A stretch of 59,708 nt of DNA from positions 1 to 59,708 of the forward strand of contig JASEGV010000008.1 of assembly GCA_030017895.1 (NCBI GenBank), in the 5' to 3' direction. This document shows positions 8,650 through 18,000 of this stretch, piece after piece. The translations under genes were made by a program, and so were the position numbers. The notes under the pieces were generated by a model. The model made no database searches, had not been told where the DNA came from, and worked only from the letters and a program-made list of their open reading frames with translations. The stretch is from Bacteroidota bacterium. Its GTDB lineage: Bacteria > Bacteroidota > Ignavibacteria > UBA10030 > BY39. Every line of letters starts with the position of its first letter. Position 1 is the first letter of the stretch.

Positions 8650-8678
8650 TTGATATTATTTTAAGATTTAACTATAAT
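8650..8678 (+). promoter_or_regulatory. Promoter of hicBA
   Basis: TTGATA (8650-8655), 17-base spacer, TATAAT (8673-8678), 62 bases upstream of hicB. HicB antitoxins usually repress their own promoter, so an operator is expected here; no clear palindrome stands out. Confidence 0.55.
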
Positions 8679-8739
8679 AAGGAGAGTTAGAATATAAAAC
8701 GAGTTTTACTGTTGAAAACGATAATCTTGGATACAACCT

Positions 8740-8979
8740 ATGAAAAATATTAAAATCGTCATCGAACGTCATGAGGACGGATACATCGGGTATCCGATCG
8801 GCTTTACTCGCGGCGCAATTGTAGGACAAGGGGATACATATGCAGAAGCCCTTAAGGATACCGAAGGTGCTATCCGATTTTTTGTTAAACATTATGGAAA
8901 GAAAAAGTTTTTTGAACATTTAGAAACCGATGCCCCAACACTCGAAGCGTACATAGCAGAGACAAGCGTAGCATTATGA
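8740..8979 (+). CDS. hicB: HicB-family antitoxin
   Basis: A 79-residue protein with the partial RNase-H-like fold of HicB antitoxins: strand IKIVIERHEDGYIGYPIG, then GQGDTYAEALKDTEGAIRFFVKHYG, where the family has G.G.T..EA..... It neutralises HicA. It lacks an obvious C-terminal DNA-binding domain, placing it among the short HicB proteins. The antitoxin comes first and its stop overlaps the toxin start (ATGA). Confidence 0.85.
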   Translation: MKNIKIVIERHEDGYIGYPIGFTRGAIVGQGDTYAEALKDTEGAIRFFVKHYGKKKFFEHLETDAPTLEAYIAETSVAL

Positions 8980-9209
8980 AATTTCCCGTTGATGCTTCAC
9001 AGCGAGATGTTCTTAAAGCTTTTGGCAAGTTAGGCTTCTTTATTGTACGGAAAGAAAACCATATAATATTAGAGCGGAAAAATAAAGATGGATCAGTTAC
9101 TCCGTTAGTTTTACCGAATCATCGGACGATTAAAAGCAGTACACTAAGAACAGTCCTGACTCAATCAGGAATCGAGCGTAACGAATTCATCAAAGCTTTT
9201 TATGATTAA
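8976..9209 (+). CDS. hicA: HicA-family mRNA interferase toxin
   Basis: A 77-residue double-stranded-RNA-binding-like toxin. The order RDVLKAFGKLGFFIVRKENHIILERK matches HicA: a helix, then a G-F strand, then the catalytic histidine (in ENHII, where GSHH is more usual). The end LPNHRTIKSSTLRTVLTQSGI is also typical. HicA cleaves mRNA when free of HicB. Translational coupling to hicB by a 4-base overlap supports a working type II toxin-antitoxin pair. Confidence 0.87.
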   Translation: MKFPVDASQRDVLKAFGKLGFFIVRKENHIILERKNKDGSVTPLVLPNHRTIKSSTLRTVLTQSGIERNEFIKAFYD

Positions 9210-9216
9210 AAAATAG

Positions 9217-9244
9217 AACCAACAACCCATAACCATTAACTAAA
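9217..9244. repeat. Heptamer array A (AACCnnn-type, 4 units)
   Basis: Four imperfect 7-bp units in a row: AACCAAC, AACCCAT, AACCATT, AACTAAA. It lies 8 bases after the hicA stop codon. Confidence 0.7.
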
Positions 9245-9289
9245 AATAGCGTAGCCCCGCTTCTTCCGCTATGCGGAATCAGCGGGATT

Positions 9290-9367
9290 GATCCCGTCAT
9301 CCTTCGACTTGGCTCAGGATGCCGGGATCAACTTCGGCTGCTGATTCAGCTCGTAAACCAGCCGAAG
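9290..9367. repeat. Two REP-like palindromes
   Basis: A 14-bp stem (GATCCCGTCATCCT at 9290 against AGGATGCCGGGATC at 9316, one mismatch) is followed by a 9-bp stem (CTTCGGCTG near 9332 against CAGCCGAAG near 9359). The first belongs to the same dispersed family as the palindrome inside the methyltransferase relic at 10818. The sequence has no coding potential. Confidence 0.6.
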
Positions 9368-9393
9368 AATAAATAAATTTACAAGGAATAATT

Positions 9394-9421
9394 AACTAAT
9401 AACCAATAACTAACAACTAAA
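9394..9421. repeat. Heptamer array B (AACtAAn-type, 4 units)
   Basis: Units AACTAAT, AACCAAT, AACTAAC, AACTAAA in perfect 7-bp phase. The unit is related to that of array A, 150 bases upstream. Confidence 0.75.
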
Positions 9422-9446
9422 ATATTAGCGTAGCTTCGGCTGCTGT

Positions 9447-9560
9447 CTTCCAGTAAAATACGACAATTACAAAAAGCAAAGACACAGAAGCGAAGGTGCG
9501 CCCCGAAAGGGGTGCGCTTCGTTTCATCTTTTGCTTAGGGAGTCGTATCCCGACTGGAAG
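9447..9560. repeat. 114-bp long imperfect palindrome
   Basis: Outer arms CTTCCAGTaaaATACGAC (9447) and GTCGTATcccGACTGGAAG (9542) are inverted. Inside, AAGCAAAGA pairs with TCTTTTGCTT, and the tip is a 9-bp stem closed by a GAAA tetraloop (centre near 9505). It could be a MITE or a structured RNA; there is no reading frame. Confidence 0.65.
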
Positions 9561-9587
9561 GGTGAGATGAATGTCGCACCCTTTTTT
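9558..9587 (+). terminator. Terminator-like hairpin before the defence island
   Basis: Stem AAGGGTG (9558-9564) pairs with CACCCTT (9577-9583) and runs into TTTTTG. It would stop transcription coming from hicBA. Confidence 0.5.
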
Positions 9588-9625
9588 GTTGTGGATATTC
9601 CCTGACTAAAAGAAGCCGATCCAAT

Positions 9626-9652
9626 GTAGAGCGAAGTGCCACTTCGCTCTAC
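9626..9652. repeat. 27-bp perfect palindrome
   Basis: GTAGAGCGAAGTG and CACTTCGCTCTAC are perfect inverted copies around one central base. It sits 38 bases before the methyltransferase start and looks like another small palindromic repeat rather than an operator. Confidence 0.6.
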
Positions 9653-9689
9653 GAGACACACCGAAGCTCTGGAACAAAAAACGGAGCTT

Positions 9690-12600
9690 ATGCCATTACA
9701 ATCTGATGTCCATTCACAATTGAGCGCATTCAAAACTCATGATGACGCTGCAAAATTGTTTAGCTTACTCAACTATGAGTACACTGCACAGACGGTATCA
9801 CTAAAACGATTTCCTTCTTCTCTCGACGGAAGAATAAACACACTTCAAATACTTGCAGGGCACGAGGATTTCAAAATCTTCCATTGTGAAGTTGACCAGC
9901 TTATTCTCGGAGTCGAGCGTCCCATTATCGACAACCTGTTGAAAGACCATCCTTATTCGCTTTTTCTCTTTTCCGACGCTAACAAAAATGCGTGGCATTT
10001 CATAAATGTAAAGTATGATGAAGAAGAAACGAGAAGAAAACTCTTCCGCCGCATAGTAATTGGGCCTGATGAACGATTGCATACAGCAGCACAGCGAATT
10101 GCCATGCTTGATGTACATAATGATAAGCTCTCATCGTTGGATCTCCAGCAAAAACATGATACGGCATTCGATGTCGAGGTTGTTACAAAAGAATTCTTTA
10201 ATTCCTTTGTTCAGATGTTTCACCTCTTGAGGGAAGAAATTGAAGAACTGAATCCAAGATACAAAGCAAAGTCGGCTGAATTTTCGCAGTTGCTTCTTAA
10301 CAGGTTGATGTTTCTATATTTTATACAGAAAAAGGGCTGGTTGGACGGTAACACAAGCTATCTCTACCAGCGATATAGAAAAGGTTATAAGGCTCAGCAA
10401 GAAAAGCATACATACTATTCCGAAGTTCTTCTACTCATTTTCAAGAAATTGGCAAATACCGATCTCGAGTTTAAACAGCTTGGCAGTATCCCGTTCCTAA
10501 ACGGTGGACTATTCGAGTCTGAGCCGTGGGAAGATGTACTAAAAATTAGTAACGGTTTATTCGGCAAACTTTTCAAAGACTTATTCGAGCATTATAATTT
10601 CACAGTGCGTGAAGATACAGCGATGGATATGGAGGTTGCCATTGATCCTGAGATGCTTGGGAAAGTTTTTGAAAACTTGATTCTCCAATTAGAAAAAGAC
10701 CCAACGACTGACTTACGTAAGGCAACAGGAAGCTATTACACCCCGCGTGTCATCGTCCACTTCATGTGCCAACAGTCATTGAAAGAATATCTCATTGAGA
10801 ATCTAACACCTTACGTCACCCTGAACTTGGTTCAGGGTCTAAGCACCGATACCTCCGCTCAGATTCCGAATCAATCCTTCGCTGCCGCTCAGGAGAGCGT
10901 TCGGAATGACGGTAAAGGACTGGGTATGGACGCTGAAAAAAAGCAAATACGGGAAAAGATTGAAAAACTTTTCGCTCTCAATCCAGCTTCTCTATTAACT
11001 ACAGAAGAAATCTCTTGGCTAAAATCTTCTTTCACACATGACGAAGCAGAACGAATGAAAAACCTTATTTTCAATTGTCGTGTCTGCGACCCGGCAGTTG
11101 GCTCAGGTGCATTCGTTGTTGGTATGCTGCATGAGATGGTGGCAATTATTAAGCTACTCGATATGTTGCTTATGGGATTGGGGAAAATACAAGAGCGAAA
11201 TTACGATTATGAGTTAAAGCGCAAAATTATCGAGTACTGCCTGTACGGTGTGGATATTCAAGAACAAGCCGTACGGATTTGCGAGTTGCGTTTGTGGCTT
11301 TCTCTTGTTGTGGATTATCAAGGAATAGATATTCCTCCTCTGCCCAACCTCAGCTACCGGATACGACAAGGGAACAGTTTGATTGATAAACTGTTCGGCT
11401 ATCCTGTGAATATGAATATTTCTCAAACGACCGAACGAGGCGAAAAGCTCAAGCAACTCATTGACAGTATTCAGAATGATAAACACGCTTATTTCTATGA
11501 ATCGGATATACAAAAGAAGCGTAAAGCAGAGTTAGGAATACTTGCAAAGCAATGCGACTTAGCTTCAGTATATTTAAAACTTCGACAAGATATAGTCTCA
11601 TCAGAGCATGAAGCGAAGTATGGCAAAGGACTTTTCGGTTACAAAGAACTGAGAAAAGCTGAACAAGAAGACAAAGAAACATTGCAAAAAGAAATAAAAG
11701 AATTAGAAAAACTTATTCTTCTTGCTAAGAACACAAAAGACAAAGTCCTCGCTGTTGAAAAAGGAAAATTGACTGAAGCTGAAAAGACACGGCAATATAC
11801 CTTATGCCTTCATGTGCGACTCCTCAAGCATGAACATACGGAAATTTGTTTTGAGCAAGAAATGCATAATTTTTGTGGATGCATTCCCAGAAAGAGACGA
11901 TCCGAACAAGCGTTTGTTCGAAGCCGCTAAGATGTCAACATGCATAGTAATGATAAAAAATATCTACCGATTAAATAGCTTTCCAGTACGAACACACTAT
12001 TCACGAGTATTTGAGCAAAATATCCGGACGGTCCACCTGGATTGGGTGACCATTCAAGAAATTGACGCCGAGAATTGTTCCATACCTTTGATGACTGACA
12101 ATGGAATGCGAGTAGTACGCAAAGTCATCAATAATGCAAAGCTACGATTGAAGGATATCGGAAGATGTTATGAGGGCGAGATAAACCTGACATTCCACAA
12201 AAAATATATACGTCCTTCAAAAACTGGTAATGCGCTATTGATAAAAGGTGCCGCCATACAGAGATATAGAATTCTCGAAAAAATGAAACAAGGCGAAGTT
12301 GAATACCTTGAACAAAAGAGATACATAAGGGATAACGGGGGTCCTAAGTCCAAGCATTTTCGAGAGAAAAGAATTGTAATGCAGGGCATTACGGGAGTGA
12401 ATGAACATACTAGACTAAAGATGACCATTCTTGATAGCGAAGCATTCTTAGGGAATTCTGCAAACTATATTTTGCTGCGTAGTAAGGATTATTCATATGA
12501 GTTCATATTAGGTGTGCTAAACTCTAAGTTGATAAACTGGTATTTCAAGTTATTCAGCACAAACAGTAACGTTAACGGATATGAGATAGACAATATTCCG

Positions 12601-12798
12601 ATTCCTGAATGCGTTATTCAAGATGAGATTACAGAAATTGTTAGTACCATCTTGTCTTTGACTGAAAATCAAGATTACGAATCAGACCCCAAGAAACAAG
12701 CAAAAGTTAAGGAACTTGAATTGCAGATGGATCATAAGGTAAACCGAACGTATGGGTTATCGGATGAAGATTTCTTAATAGTGAAAGGACAAGGTTAA
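9690..12798 (+). pseudogene. Eco57I-type adenine N6 methyltransferase, inactivated
   Basis: The first frame (9690-11930) holds an N-terminal domain, ATGSYYTP (residue about 344), SAM motif I DPAVGSGAF (about 467) and a later GNSLID-type segment. A second frame (from about 11812 to 12798) continues with FVDAFPERDDP, AKMSTCIV and a target-recognition C-terminus. Between them the stretch that should carry the catalytic NPPY motif is absent, and the frames do not join. An internal deletion plus frameshift has therefore removed catalysis. A palindromic repeat is inserted in frame at 10814-10911. The start at 9690 has GGAG upstream. Originally it coupled to a PLD-SNF2 helicase, whose stub follows the stop with no gap. 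Confidence 0.82.
10814..10911. repeat. 98-bp palindromic repeat inside the methyltransferase frame
   Basis: The ends are CGTCA and TGACG. Inside is a perfect 9-bp stem (ACCCTGAAC at 10818, GTTCAGGGT at 10830) with a 3-base loop, and an outer pair TTCCGAA/TTCGGAA (10864 and 10900). The reading frame passes through it without a stop. It resembles palindromic elements that insert into protein genes in other bacteria. Confidence 0.65.
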
Positions 12799-12927
12799 GT
12801 GCCACAACACGACATCATAGACAACCGCAACGAAAAACTCGTTGAACATATACTCCGCATTTTACCACCGAGTGAGCGGGCGAAGTTTGCAGTGAGATAC
12901 TATGAGCAGATCCTCTTAATTAGGTAA
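12799..12927 (+). pseudogene. 5' stub of a PLD-SNF2 helicase gene
   Basis: A GTG directly after the methyltransferase stop opens a 42-residue frame. Its first 34 residues match the first 34 of the intact helicase at 15026 with about six changes, while the DNA differs at roughly 23 of 102 positions, mostly third codon bases. After that the homology ends and a stop follows. It is the remains of a second, diverged helicase gene that once followed this methyltransferase. Confidence 0.85.
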
Positions 12928-13005
12928 AAAATGAAGAAAATTCAGGCAAAACCGCTCATACATATAAAATATCACATATTTCACCTAATAAATAGTTTTA
13001 TGGAA

Positions 13006-13108
13006 TAGTGAAAATACCAATAGAGTGAAAATAGACTTGATTTTCATAGTTTTTCATTATATATTGGTTTTCATAAAAACATGATAACTCGTATATAGTG
13101 AAAAAATA
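13006..13108 (+). promoter_or_regulatory. Promoter and repeated operator of the AbiE cassette
   Basis: The promoter reads TTGATT (13037-13042), 17-base spacer, TATATT (13060-13065). The word GTGAAAA or its complement TTTTCA occurs six times: forward at about 13008, 13025 and 13098, reversed at about 13041, 13052 and 13068. The motif covers the promoter from both sides. AbiEi antitoxins are known to bind inverted repeats in their own promoter, so these are probably its operator sites. Confidence 0.6.
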
Positions 13109-13119
13109 TCTGAAATATT

Positions 13120-14169
13120 ATGAATGAACAGAAATATCAAGAGAAAATGAAGGAAATCTTGAAACGTGTTTCAGGATTAACAATCATTGGTACAAACGAT
13201 AAGCCCGAATACGGTAATAGGGTAGCCGACTTCGATGTGATTGGTAATGTTAATGGGAAACCTTTCTATCTTATTGTGGACATAAAGCAAAAAGGAACAC
13301 CGCTTAGTATCCGTATGGCGATAGAATCCTTACGTAAAATTATTCCGCAAAATAACACAGGGTCGCCTTATGGTGTAGTAGCAGCACCTTTTATCAGTGA
13401 TATGGGACGAGAGTTATGCCGGGAGGCCGGTGTGGGATGCTTCGATTTAGCGGGAAATTGTTTTCTAAATTTTGGAACTGTCTATTTGGAAATCAAGGGA
13501 AATGCAAATCCGTCTCCCTCCGAATTTAAGCTGTCGCTTTTTTCTCCCAAGTCGAGCAGAATCAGTCGGGTTCTCCTTTCGAATGTTACAAAACTTTGGC
13601 AGGTACAAGAATTAGCAAAGGAGGCGAACGTAAGTTTGGGACTTGCATTTAAAATAAAAGATCAACTTAAAGAGGAAGGATTTCTGATCGAAGAAAACCG
13701 TTTGCTAAAGTTGGTAGCGCCAGAGCGACTTTTAAATGCCTGGACCGAAAGATATTCGTATAAAAGAAATCGCATCTATGAATTTTATTCTAACTCAAAT
13801 GCTGCAACCATCGAATGGTCAGTACAGGAAAATTGTTCCAACAATAATATAAAGTGTGCCTTAGCATTATTTTCTGGTGCTGCACAAGTTGCTCCGCATG
13901 TACGTATGGAAAAAGCGTTCCTCTATGTTGAAAAAGATATAGATCGATTAGTCAAGACATGGGAATTAAAATCCGTTTCATCGGGAGCCAATATTATGTT
14001 ATTAGTGCCTTACGACAAAAGTGTGTTTTATAAAACACAAAAGATTGGAGAGAATTTAGTTGTATCGAACATACAACTTTATCTCGATCTAAAAAAGTAT
14101 AAAGGTCGGGGTGAGGAAGCAGCCGAATTTTTGAAACAAGTCAAACTGAACAAGGAATTGGGGATATGA
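13120..14169 (+). CDS. AbiEi-like antitoxin and transcriptional regulator
   Basis: A 349-residue protein with three parts: an N-terminal nuclease-like fold (FDVIGNVNGKPFYLIVDIKQKG, a D...DxK pattern), a winged helix (about 150-200, LSNVTKLWQVQELAKEANVS), and a C-terminal domain typical of AbiEi-type proteins. These antitoxins block the AbiEii nucleotidyltransferase and repress their own promoter (type IV toxin-antitoxin, phage abortive infection). The downstream toxin start overlaps its stop by 4 bases. Whether the nuclease-like fold is active is unclear. Confidence 0.78.
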   Translation: MNEQKYQEKMKEILKRVSGLTIIGTNDKPEYGNRVADFDVIGNVNGKPFYLIVDIKQKGTPLSIRMAIESLRKIIPQNNTGSPYGVVAAPFISDMGRELCREAGVGCFDLAGNCFLNFGTVYLEIKGNANPSPSEFKLSLFSPKSSRISRVLLSNVTKLWQVQELAKEANVSLGLAFKIKDQLKEEGFLIEENRLLKLVAPERLLNAWTERYSYKRNRIYEFYSNSNAATIEWSVQENCSNNNIKCALALFSGAAQVAPHVRMEKAFLYVEKDIDRLVKTWELKSVSSGANIMLLVPYDKSVFYKTQKIGENLVVSNIQLYLDLKKYKGRGEEAAEFLKQVKLNKELGI

Positions 14170-14993
14170 AGGGTTATCACTCAAGGGAAACTGAAGCTGC
14201 CCATCGTGTGCTTATCGAGCTAATGCAGATATTGGGAGAGTATCGAGAGAAAATGATACTCATCGGCGGCTGGGTGCCTTACATACACTTCGGCAATAAA
14301 CATATCGGTAGTCTGGATGTCGATATCGCACTCGATAAGGATACGATATCTGAGAATGTTTATAGCACGATTCGAAAGATACTCGATCATCATAATTACA
14401 AACCGGATGACAGTCAGCCATTCATTTTTTATCGAGAGGTAAAAATGGATGAAGGTGAACCGATAAAAGTTGAGATAGATTTTTTAACGGCAGAGTACGG
14501 TGGAACAGCTAAAAGTCATCGAACACAGACTATTCAGGATATTAAAGCAAGAAAAGCACGCGGGTCTGATTTAGCATTTGAACACCCAGTGCGTTTAACC
14601 GTAACCGGTAAAATGCCAAACGGTGCTGAAAACACAGTAGAATTACGAGTCAGCGGAATATTACCTTTTCTTGTGATGAAAGGAATGGCTCTCTATGATA
14701 GGCTAAAAGAGAAAGATGCATACGATATATATTTTTGCTTAACGAATTTTCAAGCCGGATTAATTAGCCTTGCGGACGAATTTCGTCCTCTTACCAATAA
14801 TAAACTTGTTATTGAAGGTCTTTCGAAAATCAGAAGTAAGTTTATTTCCATAGGATCGCTTGGTCCCATAGCGGTAGCAGATTTTCTCGGCATAGAAACC
14901 GGAGAAGAACGAACTCGGATAATCAGACGTTCATTTGAGATGGTTAATGAGTTTCTCGATGATCTAAAAATACAACCTTATTCAAAAGAATGA
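14166..14993 (+). CDS. AbiEii-like nucleotidyltransferase toxin
   Basis: The 275-residue protein has the nucleotidyltransferase signature GGWVPYIHFG (34-43) followed by SLDVDIALD, giving the paired aspartates D51 and D53, and a third acidic site in VEIDFL. The segment KGMALYDRLKEKDAYDIYF is the usual KD.YD motif of AbiEii/AbiGii proteins. Known relatives transfer nucleotides to tRNA and stop translation during phage infection. It forms an operon with the antitoxin by a 4-base overlap. Confidence 0.88.
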   Translation: MKGYHSRETEAAHRVLIELMQILGEYREKMILIGGWVPYIHFGNKHIGSLDVDIALDKDTISENVYSTIRKILDHHNYKPDDSQPFIFYREVKMDEGEPIKVEIDFLTAEYGGTAKSHRTQTIQDIKARKARGSDLAFEHPVRLTVTGKMPNGAENTVELRVSGILPFLVMKGMALYDRLKEKDAYDIYFCLTNFQAGLISLADEFRPLTNNKLVIEGLSKIRSKFISIGSLGPIAVADFLGIETGEERTRIIRRSFEMVNEFLDDLKIQPYSKE

Positions 14994-15025
14994 GAAATCG
15001 GTAAAATAAATATTGCAAAAAACCA

Positions 15026-18000
15026 ATGCCACAACACGACATTATAGATAACCGTAGCGAGAAACTCATTGAGCACATTCTCCGTATCCTGCCGTCCAGC
15101 GAGCGGGCAAAGTTTGCTGTGGGATATTTCTTTCTCTCCGGTTTTGAACCTCTGAGAAAACAACTTAACGAGGTTGGTGAAATTCGCTTACTCATTGGCA
15201 ACACAACAAACTATCAAACACTTGAGCAGCTCTCGGAAGGATACAAACGGCTTGAGCTTGTTGAAGAAGCTGAGAAACATGTTAAGTTCCTCAAACGCGC
15301 CGATGAGAAGAGAAATATGAATGTAACAGCAGAGAACATCAAAGACGCTGTATCACTTATGGACCAAACAGATGAGCAGGAAGAATTGGTTGCAACTGTT
15401 GCCTCGCTTATTAAACAAAAGAAACTTAAGGTCAAAGTCTTTACGCGGGGACGGCTTCATGCTAAGGCATATATCTTCGATTACAAGCAGGACGGTCGGT
15501 ATGAGAAAGGTATAGCAATAGTCGGCTCGTCAAATCTAACGCTCTCTGGTATTTCGCACAACACAGAATTAAACGTGGTCGTACATGGCAAAGATAATCA
15601 TACCGATTTATCGCGATGGTTTGATGACCTGTGGAATGAATCGAAAGATTTCGATGAAGCACTTATGAACGAACTCAAAGCATCGTGGGCTTTAGCTCCC
15701 GTTCGTCCGTATGATATTTACATGAAAACACTCTATGAATTGGTGCGAGACCGACTTGAAGAAGGTGAAGCCGCAGATATACTTTGGGATGATGAAATTA
15801 CTACAAAGCTTGCAGATTTCCAGCGAGTAGCGGTAAAACAGGCGGTTCAACTTATCAGAGAATATTCAGGTTGCTTTGTGTCCGACGTAGTTGGTCTTGG
15901 TAAGAGTTTTATTGGTGCAGCAATCGTAAAACATTTTGAGCGAACCGACCACATTCGCCCGCTCATCATTTGTCCGGCGACTCTTGTAGAAATGTGGGAA
16001 GGATACAATGAAACCTACCAACTTAATGCTCGTGTCTTGTCAATGGGAATGCTTAGAGAATCGGAGGAACAAGGTAGGAATATTCTCCTCGATGATGTAA
16101 AATATCGTGACAGAGATTTTATACTAATCGACGAAAGCCACAACTTCCGCCATCATACAACTCAAAAGTACGAAATTCTTCAAGCTTATCTCAGTGCTGG
16201 CAGGAAACGCTGTGTATTTCTCACTGCCACACCGCGAAACAAAGCTGTAACCGATGTTTACAATCAGATAAAGCTTTTCCATCCTGATGATAAAACCGAT
16301 CTTCCTATCGATCCTCAAGATTTAAAAAAGTATTTCGGTTTGATAGAAAAGGGTGAAAAACGGCTACAAGATTTACTGGTGCATATTCTCATCCGCCGCA
16401 CACGAAATCATATACTTAAATGGTACGGCTTCGATAGTCAAACTCACCAACCAATTGATCCTAATCGTTTTGAAGAATATCGCTCAGGTAAACGCCGCGC
16501 TTATGTAATGGTTGGCGGAAGACATCAATTCTTCCCGAAGCGTGAGCTTGAAACTATAGAATATAGCATCGAAAAAACTTACAACGGATTGTATCAACGT
16601 CTGCGAGGTTATCTTGGAAGACCAAAGAGCCAACGAAAAATTAATACTTCAAAGGAATTAATCTATGCTCGTTACTCTTTGTGGGATTATGTAGTGTCTG
16701 AAAAACAGAAGAAACAACCTTACATTGACCTACATCGCGCAGGTGCAAATCTTTTCGGATTAATGCGAACCCTGCTTTTCAAACGATTCGAATCGAGCGT
16801 TTATGCTTTCAGGGAAACGCTAAAACGAATGATTCGGATTCACGAAGCTTTTTTGAAATCATTGGACAAAGGTATTGTCCCTGCAGGCGATGAGGCACAG
16901 GCGATATTGTATGAGTCTGACAATTACGAAGAAGCCGATCTATACGATGCTCTGACGGCAGCCAGCGAGAAATATAAGATTGAGGATTTTAATAAAGATA
17001 AACTAATACGAGACGTTAAGCATGATCTGGGATTTCTACAGGAAATGCTCGATCACGTAAAAGATATAACACCGGAAAAAGATGCAAAACTACAGACGTT
17101 ATTAAAATGGTTACGCAAGGACGCTTTATCGAAAGGAAAGCTCATCATCTTTACACAATTCGCAGACACTGCACGTTATTTATTTGAGAACCTTAATCCA
17201 GGTTCGAAAGAAAAAGATATTGAAGTTATATACAGCGGCGATAAAAGTAAAGCGAAAGTTGTAGGTAGATTTGCACCCAAAGCAAATCCCGATTATAAAT
17301 TCTCAAAAGGTGAAATGGAAATCAGATTGCTCGTTGCGACTGATGTTCTATCAGAAGGGCTTAACCTTCAGGATTGCGATAAGATGATAAATTATGATTT
17401 ACACTGGAATCCAGTCCGGCTCATTCAAAGATTTGGCCGTATTGATCGTATCGGTTCTGAAAGCGAAGTCGTATGGGGTTACAACTTCCTGCCGGAGACC
17501 GAGCTTGAACGAACGCTCGGCTTGCATGCAACGCTACATAATCGTATTCAGGAAATCCATGACACTATCGGTGAAGATGCACAAATACTCGATAAGACGG
17601 AGCTATTAAATGAAGAAGCTATGTATGCTATTTACGAAAAGAAAACTGATCAACTCAATCTATTTGAGGAGGAAGGAGAAGTATCAATCGACTTGAATGA
17701 AGCTGAAGAAATTATGAGGCAACTTCGTAAAGAGAATTTTACTGAGTTTGAGCGTATTGAGCAACTAAGAGATGGTGTCCGTGCTTCCAAAACCTCCAAG
17801 GCGGATGGTACTTTTGTATTTTGTAAGTCGGGTTCCTATAAGCAGCTTTTCTTGACTGATTCAACTGGAAATATTATCTCTCGAGATATTCCCAAAATTC
17901 TTGGTCTTCTTAAATCTGGTGATCGTGAACCGGGTAAACCGCTTTCGAAGAACCACAACAAGACAGTAATGCGAGTCAAGAAAGCCTTTGATGAAGAAGT

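Noticed and set aside
9217-9421. CRISPR-like short repeats
   Set aside because: Units are 7 bp, imperfect and have no spacers; they are tandem arrays.
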